DNA of 64,000 bases from Isoetes taiwanensis. Lineage: Eukaryota; Streptophyta; Lycopodiopsida; Isoetales; Isoetaceae. Where the stretch lies: the NCBI GenBank assembly GCA_021234155.1, contig JAJEKV010000192.1:1-64000 (forward strand), read 5' to 3'. This document shows, one piece after another, positions 1 to 12,549 of this stretch (positions within the stretch are counted from its first letter, which is position 1; each line of letters starts with the position of its first letter). Below the pieces are notes generated by a model. That model was not told the origin of the DNA. It saw nothing but the letters and a program-made list of their open reading frames with translations, and searched no databases. The translations under genes and the position numbers were made by a program.

Positions 1-1480
1 TACATTTAGGAACCTTATTAAGGAGGACAAGTGTGTGAACATTGAGATTTCTGGCTAAAAGCATGCCTTGTTTAAAGTGTGTCCGGTTTTGAGTTTGATG
101 AATCCTCCCCCACTTCGATTATGACATAAAATAGATGTCTTCTATGAGGCGGGGAGGTTTTACAAATCATGCCGCTTCAGGCATTTTACATGCCTCCAAG
201 TCCGATGTACAAAAGTATAATTACAAAATGCAACTTCTCGAGCACATAAAGAGGACCTTAAGACGTAAAAAATAGAGCATGCAAATGCTATGTGGTGAAC
301 TTGTTTTGATTTCCATGTATAATTCGACTTTTGTTGCCTCCATTTTCTGCAAAAAGATCTTGTATGTCATTGATTAGCCCGGCTTTCATTGAATTGAAAT
401 CACCAAGTCCCCTCTCAAACATTTGAAGTTCTTTTCGAAATGCTTTTCTCTCTTCCACCTCATTTATGTGCAACTTGGTTAACTTTGTACTCATATTCTC
501 ATCTATTTTCTCGTGATTTAGCCAAAAAATAATCCTCTCGTGAATGCTTCAAATTTTCCTCACAAGGGTTTTATCTCAGAGACATTTTGAAACATTTGAG
601 CCTCCAGATGTTTGACTGAAAGACTATACTTTCAAGTTCCTTGATTTCTTCCTTGCCTTTGCTCCTATCATGTTGTATCTCAAGAAATTCTCTGCGGGCG
701 CTTCTCTTAACCCGAATATAAGTTCTGGCAAAGCAAATTGGCCTCATCTTAGTCAAGAAGCTCATTTGTCAGAGGTAATGTGACGATGCACCACTAGATC
801 TCTCCATTGTCGATTCTTTGTAGTTTCGTATGGTTGAGCACTTTTTGTTGCAGTTCTTTGTGATACTTCAATGTCAAGATCTTCATCCGCAATCATTTTC
901 ATGTTTAACCATACATTCATAAATCATCCTTATAGGAACTACATAGAACAAATCAGCTACAAGTACATTTTTGTAACTATTAAGAGGTTTTGATTATGGT
1001 TACCATAACTTACTAAAGCTCAAGTGCATGCACAACTTACAACTTCCTCTCATTAGCAAACAAATGAAGAGCCATTACATAGAATAAAACATGTAAAACC
1101 ACAAACAAAACTACAAGAGAGCCATACAATCCAAGAGAAATCAACTAAGTCAGATTTAATTAAAGTGGGGACTCCATTCCATTCCCACTTTTTTTTCTGA
1201 ACCCTGTTATTTTACACAAAAAAGGAGCACCCCAACCAAACCTGCCCCTAATTCAATTTTGTCTCATATCGCGGCATCCAAGCTTTCTCCCAGCTTTTCT
1301 TGACATCTGTGAAATGAGTCCCCGCTTTGGGGCTTATTTGTCATTCAAAATAAGAGTTTTCACAGTGGAGGGTGAATTCCTTTACCAAGACATTTTGGTT
1401 CTATTTTCTTAGGTGGGTAGACAAGAGATTACAAATTCCAACAAAAATTAAGCAAATTGTTTACTTAATCACCAAAAAAT
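1..1480. other. Unassigned intergenic DNA
   Basis: No gene is recognised here. Two short open frames on the minus strand, at 288-494 and 571-765, have charged, helix-prone compositions. The first contains EERKAFRKELQMFERGL. They could be remnants of a coiled-coil region of a transposon-associated protein, but nothing diagnostic is visible. The rest is AT-rich sequence with many stops in all frames. A short plus-strand open frame follows at 1490-1822 and is equally unrecognised. Confidence 0.3.
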
Positions 1481-1904
1481 ACTTTAGTTTTGAGATACCT
1501 TATATTTACAAATGGGCTCATTACAATATATATTACAAAAGGTGAAGAGACCATAGTGGTCGATTATCACAATGATTACACCCTCTTCACACACATGAAC
1601 CACCTAGTGCAAATGGTGCGTGGAGCTCTCATTCAAGTCACTCTGAGCAACTTTACGACGATAGAACTTTGTATGAGGAGTTCCTTCATAGGCCACGGGC
1701 TTGTATGTCCAACCGATGTCACCACCCTTTTCCTCGCATCTTCTTCAATGAACTGTCTTTTCATTGCTCACAAGCATGTACCATCTGGTCGAGATAAGGA
1801 CCTAAAGACAAAATCAGGTTAGTCAAGGATGCTACGCATAAAAAAAATAACATAAAACATGCTTTTAGGGCCATTTTGGAAAATAATAGAGAGCCTTTCA
1901 CTCA

Positions 1905-2450
1905 TGAAATCGAAAGGCAGCTTTCAAAGCTTAAAAACATAGGTTTTGAAATAGCCTTCACCTCGCTTAGGCGAGAAAGGCAGCTCAAAGCAAAAACAGG
2001 TTTTGGGTCGGGTATCTTTCGACCGCCAGCCCGAAAGGCAGCTCAAAGCAAAAACGCAGGTTTTAGGGGTCGGGGAGTCGCCTTCACCGCTGAAGCCGAA
2101 AGGCGTACCAAAGCAAAAAACGCCAGGTTTTAAATCGAAGGCCTTCTCTCGATTCGCGAGTCGAGAAAGGCAACAAAAGCAAAAAACGCAGTTTTAGGGT
2201 CATATTCTTTCTCGACCGCGAAGCCCGAAAGGCACCCTCAAAGCAAAAAACGGTGTTTTAAATGGCGTCTTTCTCAACTCCGAAGCCTGAAAGGCAGCCA
2301 AAGCTTAAAAACACAGTTTTAGGGAATCAATTTTCTTCTAACTCGCTTAGCCCAGAAAGGCAGCTCAAAGCCGCAAAACGCAGGTTTTTAGGGAAGGAGA
2401 TAGGCCTTTCTCGACTTATGAAATCCAGAAAGGCAGCCAAAAGGCCGTAG
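1905..2450. repeat. 64-bp minisatellite with internal hairpins
   Basis: Nine copies of a GAAAGGCA core recur at about 1911, 1975, 2032, 2097, 2163, 2226, 2289, 2354 and 2425, giving a period of 57-71 bp, mostly 63-66. Each unit has a core followed by CTCAAAGCAAAAACGCAG and a GGTTTTAGGG-like stretch. Before the next core there is often a segment complementary to it, such as CCTTTCTCGA facing TCGAGAAAGG, so many units could form a hairpin. The arms vary between copies while keeping pairing in several. Open frames of 60-85 codons across the array are by-products of the repetition. Confidence 0.85.
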
Positions 2451-2456
2451 ATTAAT

Positions 2457-2645
2457 TAGCACACCTTAATTAGCACACATTAGTACTTTTATACTACCAC
2501 AATTAGCACACAATTAGTACTTTATACTACCACAATTAGTATTAGCACACATTAGCATTTTTATACATTAGTACACATTAGTATTAGCACACATTAGCAT
2601 TTTATACTAGCACACATTAGTATTAGCACACACTATACTATACTA
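2457..2645. repeat. Short tandem array of ATTAGCACACATTAGTA units
   Basis: This stretch is built from permutations of ATTAGCACACATTAGTAC followed by TTTTATACTACCACA, repeated with variable length. It adjoins the 64-bp minisatellite directly. It is AT-rich and non-coding. Confidence 0.75.
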
Positions 2646-2659
2646 TGTATTTTTAATAA

Positions 2660-4490
2660 ACACAATATTTTATGTATTTTCTATGAAAAATTACCCCCCC
2701 CATAAATTTCCTATGTATTTTCTATGAAAAATAGACCCTCCCCATGTATTTATATAATGGACATCATATACACCTATAATGCACATTATAACAACCTCAA
2801 AAATAATTCTAATTCTACTTACCCCCTTACAACTAATAATAATGCTAATTATTAAACAACTCACTAATAATAACAACTCAACTCTACGGACTTATTAAAA
2901 AGACTTATTTAATTGTTTCTTATAACTCACTTTTTTCCCCAATATTTGAATTTTAAAATTTGGTACACACCTTTGTGCCAGTAGATTTGCTGTACCACTT
3001 GGAAAGGAGAAACCACTCGGGTTTATAGATCCGGGAACCACTTAACTGGCCGAAAGGGAAGAAAGGGAATGCAGAGTTTTAAAGGCTATGGTGGTGGAGC
3101 TTTTTTTAGAAGGTTTCTGTCAATCTAAATCAGCAAATGCACTGGAGATCAAATCGGTGACTCTCCTGCTTTCTTCATCTCCTAACCTAGAACGAGCCAG
3201 ATCTCCTCCTCTTCCACTTTCATACCCCTTCCTCTCCTGGGCTTTATTCTTCTCCAGCCCGGGTTGAAACGGCCAGATCCCCACCTCAGCCCTTCACTCT
3301 TCCTACTCACCTGCTACCAAAAAGGCCTGCTGAATCGGCTTGAATGGAGATTTTGAATCGCCGCCCTCGTGAGGAGCCATGCAACAAAGGAAAAGGGCCA
3401 TTCTTCTCCCATCTCCACCCGGTTATTCTGAAAGCCACAGAAGAAAGCTTGTGGCCATATTTGAATCGCAAAGCGTGCTCTTAGGCAAGAGATCTTAGGC
3501 ACGTAATCTGGCCGGAAGGATCGGAAGGATTCACGGCCCGGGGAAGGATCGGAAGAAGCTTGGCAGCTCTAAAAAAGAAGCTGAAGCTCTCTCGAAGGAT
3601 CGAAAGGCCTGGTAAGCTTATGCAGCTAAAAGGAGCGCGGTGAACCGGGCAAAGAAGTGCGGAAACTGCAAAGAAGTGCTCGATCTCCCCAAGCCAGAGG
3701 GAATTAATAAGCATCAATGATAATCGACCAGGTTGAAGCCGTCCATGAATTAGTGGGTCACTGAGCAAGTTCGGTGGAGGAGAAATCAGAGTATAGATGG
3801 CTGGACGACCTACGCCAAGCCCCAAGAGGATAGTACTAAGCAAAAAAGAACCAACAAGTTTTTAAACTGAAACAAGCACATACAGAGATCCTCTGTTTTT
3901 TCTGAGAGTTTTTCTCAGATTCTCGATCGGCTTGAGACCAGAGCATGTGGTTAATGCCGAGAAATCAAGGGCGCGATGATTCATGCATGGATTTGTGAAG
4001 GTTTTGTGCAATGGTGATCATGCCATGGAGGCTTCTCGTGGGTGCTCCAACTTCCAAATTTATAGCCTAAAAAGTACTAGTTTCCCATGTTTTTCTCTCA
4101 CAAGGTTGGAATCTAGGGGTAATAACCTAACCTGGTCTTCCTCCGTCATATAGAGAGCTTGGTTTTGGATTACCGAGGGAGGGAGCTTTGTTTCGTTATT
4201 CGTCAAGACCCGCACTTGTAGAAATTCTGTAGTAGGTTTTGATAGGCTTTGTATCACGGGATATAGTCCTCGAAAAGCATAGAGCCTGAGTAACGCATAT
4301 AACGAAGGGCAAATAGAGTGGAGCCCCTTGACCCACCCCGCCGCATAGGTCTTCTCATTCTTCAATTCCTCGGACCGAATAGAATACATACATTTTTTTA
4401 TTAAATCAATTAAATTGTTTTATATTTAATTAAATTAATTATTAATTATATTTTAATATTATTATTTTTAATCTCAAGGATATATTCCCT
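2660..4490. other. Unassigned intergenic DNA
   Basis: No gene is recognised. 3000-3870 is GC-richer than its surroundings and has purine-rich runs. Open frames of 60-120 codons on the minus strand (3481-3843, 4060-4389) match no family I know. 4390-4490 is almost pure A/T. A transferred organellar fragment was considered for 3.3-4.4 kb because of the base composition, but no organellar gene is visible. Confidence 0.3.
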
Positions 4491-4499
4491 TTAGTTATT

Positions 4500-4790
4500 T
4501 TGCTTTTCCCTCTCCCTTCCCCCTTCATCTCTTTCCCCCAACTCTTCCCACTTGCCCCCTCTTCACCCCCTTCCGAACTCACCCTTTACCTTGCCCTCTT
4601 CTCACCCCTTTCCAACTCACCTCCCTTTGCCCCTCTTCTCTCCTCCCCCTCCCCCTTTCCGAACTCACCTCCCCCTTGCCCCCCCTTTTCAAACTTCCTC
4701 CCTCCCCTTCTTCTAACTTATCCCTTCTATTACTTCTCCCCAACTTTTCCCCCAACTTCTCCCCTTCCTCCCCCTTTATCTAACAACGAT
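4500..4790. repeat. Polypyrimidine tract (C/T minisatellite)
   Basis: About 290 bp are almost entirely C and T on the plus strand, made of degenerate repeats of CCCCTTCC, CCCAACT and TTCCCCC with scattered A. The opposite strand is a polypurine tract. The proline/serine/leucine-rich open frame of 99 codons across it follows from the composition and is not evidence of a gene. Confidence 0.8.
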
Positions 4791-5827
4791 TCAATGTAAA
4801 AATTTGTCCCATTTTCAGAGTCCCAAAATTTGTAGATTTATCCCACTTTTAATTAAATAATTTTAATTAACCACAGCATAATACACTTAATCAATTGAAA
4901 CTTTTAAAGGCCCTCGAAAGTAAGAACATACCAGAAGAAACCCGAGTATGCTCTGGCATCTTAGAAGTATCCATGTCCTCTAGCTTAGCTTAACAAATTG
5001 CTCAAATTTTCCAAATATAAATGCTTTCCCTTTTGTATCTTCACTTTGTTGAAAAATTTTCTAACGATTCCAGCTTCTTTGCAAGTGTTTCCCCCAACTT
5101 TGCAAAGTTCATGAAAAACGCCCCTGACAAAACCAAAAGCTCTAAGAGGAACTACATCCAATGCATTGAAATCGATTCCGATGCACTGGGTGCCTCGAGG
5201 AGTTATGTGTAGGACATATTCAGCCCACAATCTAAATGACACCAATGAAGGCAAACATCACAACCAACCCAATCGGACATATGTATTATTGTCATAATCA
5301 AACTTAGAGCGTATCTTTACACATACAGTAAGCACCTAAAAGCCATTCTTCTCGCGGAATGTGATCCGCATTCGTGAATCATCATTTAGGAGCCGACACT
5401 GACAAAGAATATTGCGCAATCTTTGTTTGTAGAGGATCAAGAGCTTCTGCCTTTAATATTATTGTGTTCTCAATGGGCTAAATAACCTTGAATCCCAGCT
5501 TTTATGTACCACAAAAATTTCTAATCGAAGTAATGACAAGGCCCTCTAAGCATCCGCTTGACAAATCATTCTCCTAAGAAGAACCCTTCCGAAAAGATCG
5601 GGTTTCCCTTTCCTGCAGCTTCCACCAAAGAACAGGGGCAACCTAACATTTACAGCCTCATGATGGGTTTTAGCAAATATTGGCATATTCTCAGATATAT
5701 TGGCATATACCCTAGCATATGCCACAAACCCACTCAACAAGGGCTTGCCCCTTTAGGGCAACCCAAAAAAAGCTGCTTACACTAGAGCAATGACTTATTA
5801 ACCTATTAAACCAATAACTTATTAAGT

Positions 5828-5865
5828 ATGCCTAATAAATTCCATCATGCCTAATAAATTCCATC
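5828..5865. repeat. 19-bp tandem duplication
   Basis: ATGCCTAATAAATTCCATC occurs twice head to tail at 5828-5846 and 5847-5865. A third partial copy (ATGCCTATTAG) follows. Confidence 0.85.
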
Positions 5866-5915
5866 ATGCCTATTAGCCTACTAACTTATTAACTAGCATG
5901 CTGATGGCATTGTTC

Positions 5916-5937
5916 CGCCATGTCGCTTGACATGGCG
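5916..5937. other. Perfect 9-bp-stem hairpin
   Basis: CGCCATGTC at 5916-5924 and GACATGGCG at 5929-5937 are exact reverse complements around a GCTT loop. No gene end is recognised beside it, so calling it a terminator or a transposon end is not supported. Confidence 0.6.
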
Positions 5938-8900
5938 ATCACAAACCAAACCGCATGCCCGCCACAATTATCATTCTTAATATCTCCCATTTCGAGGTGC
6001 AATGATTAATCGCCATTTTGCTTCACTTTATTTTTCCTTTTACTCAATTCTTTCATTTTCATTTTGCTCTATTCTCGCTATTTCACCTACCAATCGGTTT
6101 AATTCAAAGAAAACCAAAGCGATCGAACCTATGTACATGACAATAGATTCTGTGGATCGACGCCTCATCCTCATCCTACAAAATTGAACCACAAAAAGCT
6201 TTTAATCGAAGCTGTATATATATACAACTTGAGAAGAAAGTGAGGTTTTGTTTATTGAGTTTTTCTAATTTCAAGACTTTGTTTCATATTTCCTCGACAC
6301 TCGTTTTTGCATGCTTTTTGTTTTTTATAGTTTCTAGAGGATCTTACTATCCCCTAATACTACTTCCAATTCCACAAAACCCCCATTCCCAACTTATACA
6401 GTTCCCATTCCCAAGATCGAACTACTGTGGAGACCTCCCTGCCTGCCAATCAATCGGGTATGTTCCTTAGGGCTTTCTATTTTTTTTTTTTTTTGAGGTA
6501 CTCATTACATTTACTATTTTGAGATAGCTCAAAAGTGCAGATCTCTATTTAGATTTACTTTGCCATTTTTTAGCAACACAAAACCCTAAATAAAGAAACA
6601 CCATGAAAACTAAAATAATGAAATGATTGAATATAATTTTGCCCTACAAAAACCATTCCAATTCCTCCCTAAAGAAGAGTTGAGAATGCCTTTTACCCTA
6701 TAATGCCTTTTACCAAAATACCCATCCCTATCAAAGTGTTATCAAGTCATCAAGAGTGCATTCTCAACTTATGCTAATCGAGAATGCACCCATCCAGATC
6801 AAGCCCCTCGAGGCATCAGCTATAAGAGCAAATGTAGGGGTGATTGGGAAACACTGTTTTGTGGTGGAGCAAAAGGAATGGTATCCCTCCCTTCAACCCT
6901 AGGGCTGAATCTATGTGTGAAGGGAATGAGAAAAAGAGAGTTAAAGGTAAAACTGAACCGGCAAACAGCCATCTCTTTTTAACTCAAACTTTTGAAACAT
7001 GGCAAGATGGAGAAAGAGTTAACCAAGTTGAGGACCATGCAATTAAATTTAAAAAACAAAGGGCCACTCTTAACAACTACACACCCGGGTAATGCACGAC
7101 CACAAAGGAGAGAAACAAACATCTTGGCACTGCCACTTGTAGAATGCGACAAGTGTGTATCCAAAGCACCTGGCAATACTAATGAGAAACTTAGACAATG
7201 AAAGAGTTGAGATTTGAAACCAAACAGGATAGCAATCAACATACGAGGAGTAAAACCAGAGAATATTGTTTAAGATGTGGTATTCTTACATCGGATCTAC
7301 ATCACGAGCCACCAACTTATCCATAACATCCACATCATAAAAATAATCAAAAAGAACTTCTTATCTAACATCTTCAATGTGTGATAAGCAAGTAACCCAG
7401 TTTTGCAAAGATGGCCTATCATCCAGTAGCCAAGTTTTCTTGATCGAGATAAGCACCTCTGTAATGGCCCACCATAGTAGAAGAGACAAGATTACCAATG
7501 CACTTTTAATATGATTTATGATCAACCTTCACAAACTTAACCTTGAGCCTTAAAAGAGTCTTCTCACAAACTGTTAATAAAAGACATCCACTGAGGCAAT
7601 TGAAATTTTAACTGAGGCTCCATTGCCTTTAAGCTCCCTTTTAGAAGATTACTAAAATCTTTCTTGTTATTCTAAAGCCGTGAAGATCGAGAGCACCGGA
7701 ATGCTAGATGTTGTCGCAGGTTACATTACCTAAAGGACTGTGGATGCTCTTACTGCAAGGCACAGAGGATTTTACGAAGCTTGGCCCCCTTTAACCTAAG
7801 ACTGATTGATCCAAATTTCATTCGTGGAATAGAGGTCAGAAACTTTATGTTTATTTAATCAAGCCCTCTAAAATATTCTTTAAATTCATTTGCTTATGGA
7901 ATGCGATCTCTTCAAGATCCAAATATACTCTTTGTGGAAACACCACTGGAGTTGGCTGGTCTTACTCCAACACCACTTTCCCGACACGTAGTCTTATGGA
8001 TGATAAACAAATGTTAGAATTTCCTCTGCTAGACATGTCACTTATTTTTGTTTCTATTTGTAGATACACAAGAGCTAGAGATAATCAGATGTTTCCTTGT
8101 TGCTTGGTTCAAAAATGTTCCCACAAGATAAAGATAGAGATTTCTATATGTCCGAGAAAGCCATGCATGTATGATACAAACGCAGTTTTATAATGGAAAA
8201 AAAAGGACGCTAACATTCCACGACTTGTAGGGCATTATATTCCCTACCTTGCAAGTGCGATTCTAAAATATTCTAGTATTCCCGGGCACTATAAATTTAA
8301 GTTGAAGGGTATAGTGGTAAGATATTTGCGTAGATTACTATTACATCATATTTACATTTGTCACATCAGGTTTGCTTCATGACTTCAATATTTTTTTCGC
8401 TCCATGGGTAATCCTTCATTAAATGTCAGAATTGATAATAAGGCAACTTACATTCACCTCTAGACACATGGTTTGATCTCTCGACGATATATGAAGGGTT
8501 GTTGAAGTCGTGGTGAGCCATGTCTTCCATAGACTCAGAAATTATATGTGCATCGTGCCCAAGACGAGGTTGGAGATTACATAAACAGCTTATGATGTCT
8601 TGAAGATGTGTGTGTTGAACTTCAAAACCAATATCATCAAATTATCTTGATGAAGACCTGAAGGAAACTTTTTTGTTGTTTTTTCTTTTTTCACCTCTTC
8701 CAAACTGATGAGGTTCAAAGCAGATGCTTGTATATTTAGAGAAATGCACATATATCTCAACCCTTCCGGGTTCAAAAAAAGCTTTGCATACTAATACAAC
8801 AAGACCGCCTTTATCCTTGAAAACTTGTGGACAAAAATTCTATTCAGAGCATAGAAAATTAATCTATTGAGATGGTAATGTTATAAGTAGGATATGAACA

Positions 8901-9479
8901 CCTTTTTATTTTGACCAGTGGTCAAGGCCATCATGAGGAGGATAGGAAGCGAAATATTTTAATTGGTGGGTGAAGAAGCTTCTCGTATGGCTTCTGCGAG
9001 TTTGGATATACAAGCGTGTTTTTGGGCGCTTTAATAATTTCAAGGCGAACGCCATAATAAATGTTAAATTAACTTTTGTGCCTTATTTGATTTCTATGCA
9101 AGTGGGGATTTGATTCTTGAAAAGCCACTAGTAGGAACAAGAAAGATTGTCAATATTATAGCTGGCGGTCCAACTTGTAGACCACCGCAAAGATATGGTC
9201 CTTTATCACCAAAAGCAAGTATGTTTTTCTTTTGTTTCTAGTTACTTTGTTTCAGACTTGTTAAAAGTCGATGGGCAATCTTATTTGAACCGAGCAGGGT
9301 TGTCGGGTTGGACACAAGCCATATGGAAATGGACTTATGCAAAAGCGAGAGAGGAGCTTCCCACATGGTCCCATATGGCCATCTAGGGGCTTGTTTTGTT
9401 CAAAACTTTTCTTCAAGGTGTCAACCCGCATTCCCAACCTTAAGCAATTAATGCGAATCAGTTCCATTTTTATTATTTT

Positions 9480-9990
9480 TTTTCTCGTGGAGTTGGGGAA
9501 TCTCTAATTAATAAGTGGAACATGGAAAGCTCCTTTTCCATCTTTTTTGTTATTCAACTCTTTTTCCTAGTATATGGAAAGCGCTTTCCATTCTCTTTGT
9601 TATGTAACTCTTCTTATAGTATATAAGAAGTTCCTTTTATTACCCTTCTATTTATGTTTCATTAATTGTAATATGGAAAACCCTTCGACCTTGTCCGCAG
9701 AATCCGATGCATTTATTTATCGTTTTTTTCCATATGAGGAAGTGGGGAAAGTCTTTTTCCTTGTGTGTAGAAATGTAGTATGAAAAGCTCCTTTTAGATT
9801 CTCTTGTTTCAATAATCATAATATAGAAAGCTATAGTTTCCTTTGTAACTCTTCTTATGGTATATGGAAGCTCCTATCGCACCTACTATTTATTCATTAT
9901 ATTGGGAAGCTCCTAATCAGACTTTACTATTTATTCATTATATTCAAGTATATGGGAAGCTTTATCGCACCTAAAGTATCATTACATCCT
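9480..9990. repeat. Degenerate 'ATATGGAAAGCTCC' repeats
   Basis: The motif A(T)ATGGAAAGCTCCTTTT, or shortened forms ending in GGGAAGCTCC, recurs around 9520, 9575, 9670, 9780, 9825, 9865, 9905 and 9955. It is mixed with CTTTGTAACTCTTCTTATAGTATA and TACTATTTATTCATTATAT blocks. Spacing is irregular at roughly 40-100 bp. It looks like an old, decayed tandem array with no coding content. Confidence 0.6.
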
Positions 9991-9999
9991 TTTAAGTTT

Positions 10000-11650
10000 C
10001 CATTGTTCACCGCTGATCCTGATATTCGAGGATTTGAGCCAGATCAATGGCCATTAGAATTTGGAAAGAAAACGCATGGAAATCTCAATGGTGTAGAACG
10101 AACCCATGGTTGAGACAAAACAAATAACAACAATATAATTCCGAATAATAAACCCTATACAACAACTAGATCTCCTAGCAGCGACCCACCTATTTACTCA
10201 ATGATCGAATTTCTAGGATCATAAATAATTACCTTGGATTTTCTGAGTATAATCGTGGAATTTTTACAGCCATGAATAGTCACCTTAGGTTATTTAATAC
10301 TGCTTTCATGACATATATAAAGCATGTTCCTTTTTTCCTTCTTTCTATTTTCTTTGATGCAAAAAAATTTGAGAGCGACACGTGTCTTTGAAAAAAAATG
10401 AAAAAAGGAGTGACTTCCGCCTTGGTCGGAAGGATTGCCCATTTCCGACATGCACTTTAAGTACCTCCGCAACTACGACGGCAAAATTTTTAGGTCTTCT
10501 GCAAAATCCCGTGCTACTTTGCTCTTTTACTTTAGCTTATCTATCGAATTCCAATTGAATGTACGATTTATCAATGTTGCAACCATCGAGATATGTTCGT
10601 AACTCCCTTTTGCATTTTTCCCCTCGACGCAGCTGAAATACCATCCAAAAATCCTCATACTTTTTGTAAATCCTGCCCACATTCGCAATCCGCGAGAGAA
10701 TTCAAGGAGTAAAACATGGGGTTCAAGGGCTTAAATGGATCTCGTGGTTCCGATTCATGTTTCATCACATAATCAAGGATCCGTAATAAGAATTGTTTAC
10801 TACAGAGGAAATTTGGAAGCCGCATATGAAGATCCGTGAAGCCATTAAGGAAATGGATGATCCAAATGGTTGGATTGAATAGCAAAGGGACAGTAATAGC
10901 AGGCAGGGTTTTAAGATTGTTTCCGCTTAGAATCCGCAGCTTTTTCCAAATGGATTGAGCAAAATGAGCCAAAGTTTTCATAATTCCACAAAGATAGATT
11001 TGAGCCAAGAACTCATCTACACCAAGCATTGGGCATTTTTGTGGATGTTTTAAACCGAGGAGGAAGAGATTTTTTCTTTTAGTTTCAATGGAAGGCTTTC
11101 TTTGATTTTCAAAGCCAACTAAATCTTATCCACCTTTAAAATTTAGCAGACAAACTCCTCGATGCAACCGTGATTCCCGATACAAAAGTAGCAACAGAAA
11201 TGAAATGAAACGACTTATTTAAGAAGTGCTTTGAAAGATTCCTTTATAAAAATTGGAAACTTGAAAAAATGGACAAAATAGGGAGCAAAATAGATTGTTG
11301 AGCAAATAGCATTCAAATACCCCAAAAAAGTTAACATTTTTGAAGCCTTTTCATTTTTAAGAAGGGCAAAAAAAAAAAAAGCTTGTTTTTTGAGGAGAGA
11401 GACATTACATTTAAAAACTCATTAAGTATTTGTTGTTGAAAAATAGAAGGAAATATAGTTTTGTGTTTTTGCAAGCTTAATATAAGTACTAAGAAAATCA
11501 AACATAGAAAAGAGAAAGAGTCCGAAATCATGAATCAAAAAAAAGAATTGTTCTAATTAAGCATTGTTGAAGAGACAAAGTTTTCAGCTTGAGAAATCTT
11601 CATCAAAATATATTGAAATTTTAGCACATAGATTACAATGAAAGATAGTT
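10000..11650. other. Unassigned DNA with one 124-codon open frame
   Basis: A minus-strand open frame at 10655-11029 encodes 124 residues, including FTDLHMRLPNFLCSKQFLL. I do not recognise it. It has no neighbouring exons, and its flanks are AT-rich. It could be a chance frame or a fragment of a decayed element. Nothing else is visible in this stretch. Confidence 0.3.
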
Positions 11651-11663
11651 TAAAATGTCGCCT

Positions 11664-11680
11664 CAGATAAATTTATACGG
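11664..11680. repeat. Single AGATAAATTTATAC box
   Basis: This is an isolated copy of the palindromic box that is clustered further downstream, with the same CTCAGATAAATTTATAC context seen at 16.1-16.2 kb. Another isolated copy lies at 14867-14880. Confidence 0.7.
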
Positions 11681-12412
11681 AGGTGGCTTTCCCAAATTCA
11701 CGTGACTCTCTCCCCCTTAGGATCGGGCCTCTTTGCGAGGTTATAATAGCAGAGACGCTCTTCGATTCCAATGGTACAGTGTACAGTCAAGCTTTTCGCT
11801 CGCACCACAAAGCCCAGATCGACCTAACTCCACCTCCTCATCTCTTCTTCCCGTAAGTGGAGGTCGGATTGTGATATGTGCCTTTACATCGCCAAAGACC
11901 ATTTTTTTGCTCCCAATTTTCGCTTTCATCGTGAAAGGATTCACAAGAGCTTATCCCGGTCCCGATGAAACTTATTTTGTCCGGCCCATGTCGACGGAGA
12001 CAACATTGCTTCCTCGCTTAAGGGCGAAACCGCCGGGTGCCTAAGCTTAAAATGCGCTAAGATCCAAATTCCCGTATGGCGAAAACCATCAGATCAAATT
12101 ATTAATAAGTCGCTGGGTGGGTTTCGATATTGACACCACAAATACTTTGTCACCGTGGGTCTCTTTAATTTTTGCAAAACCGCCGAACCAAAACGCATTG
12201 CGTGGGAGGAGTCTTCTCATTCTCAGATAAAGTGAACCATGGTTTTTGGCGCCTGCTACCAGTAAAACCCTATGTGAAAATGCTCAAAACAACTTACTAA
12301 GCTGACCACCACCATGACCCTTAACGCTTGTTTTAAGCCCGCCAAACAAAGACAACAATGAAATATTAGTAAAATAAAAACAAGGAAAATAAGTTAGCTC
12401 AAGAGGTGGCGG

Positions 12413-12543
12413 TGATAAATTTATACTGTGGTTGTTTTGTCAGATAAATTTATACCGCTGCCGCAAGTCGTATAAATTTATACGACATTGCCTTGCTATA
12501 TAAATTTAAACCTTAGGGCGGTTGTGGTATAAATTTATACCGT
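12413..12543. repeat. Palindromic box cluster 1 (5 boxes)
   Basis: There are five copies of (G)ATAAATTTATAC in about 130 bp. The third lies in a perfect 20-bp palindrome, GTCGTATAAATTTATACGAC (12467-12486). The fifth is the perfect 16-bp palindrome GGTATAAATTTATACC. The spacers are unique. Confidence 0.9.
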
Positions 12544-12549
12544 GGAGTT

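Larger units (their letters stand above)
4800..9470. other. Unassigned intergenic DNA
   Basis: No gene, RNA or complete mobile element is recognised. The stretch contains a 19-bp tandem duplication (5828-5865), a small perfect hairpin (5916-5937) and a poly-T run near 6480-6494. All open frames are short, and none shows a recognisable domain. Confidence 0.35.

Noticed and set aside
3481-4389. Possible organellar DNA insertion
   Set aside because: Composition is suggestive, but no mitochondrial or plastid gene, tRNA or rRNA sequence could be recognised.
4060-4389. 109-codon minus-strand open frame
   Set aside because: It looks protein-like in parts, but there is no domain, no flanking exons and no family resemblance.
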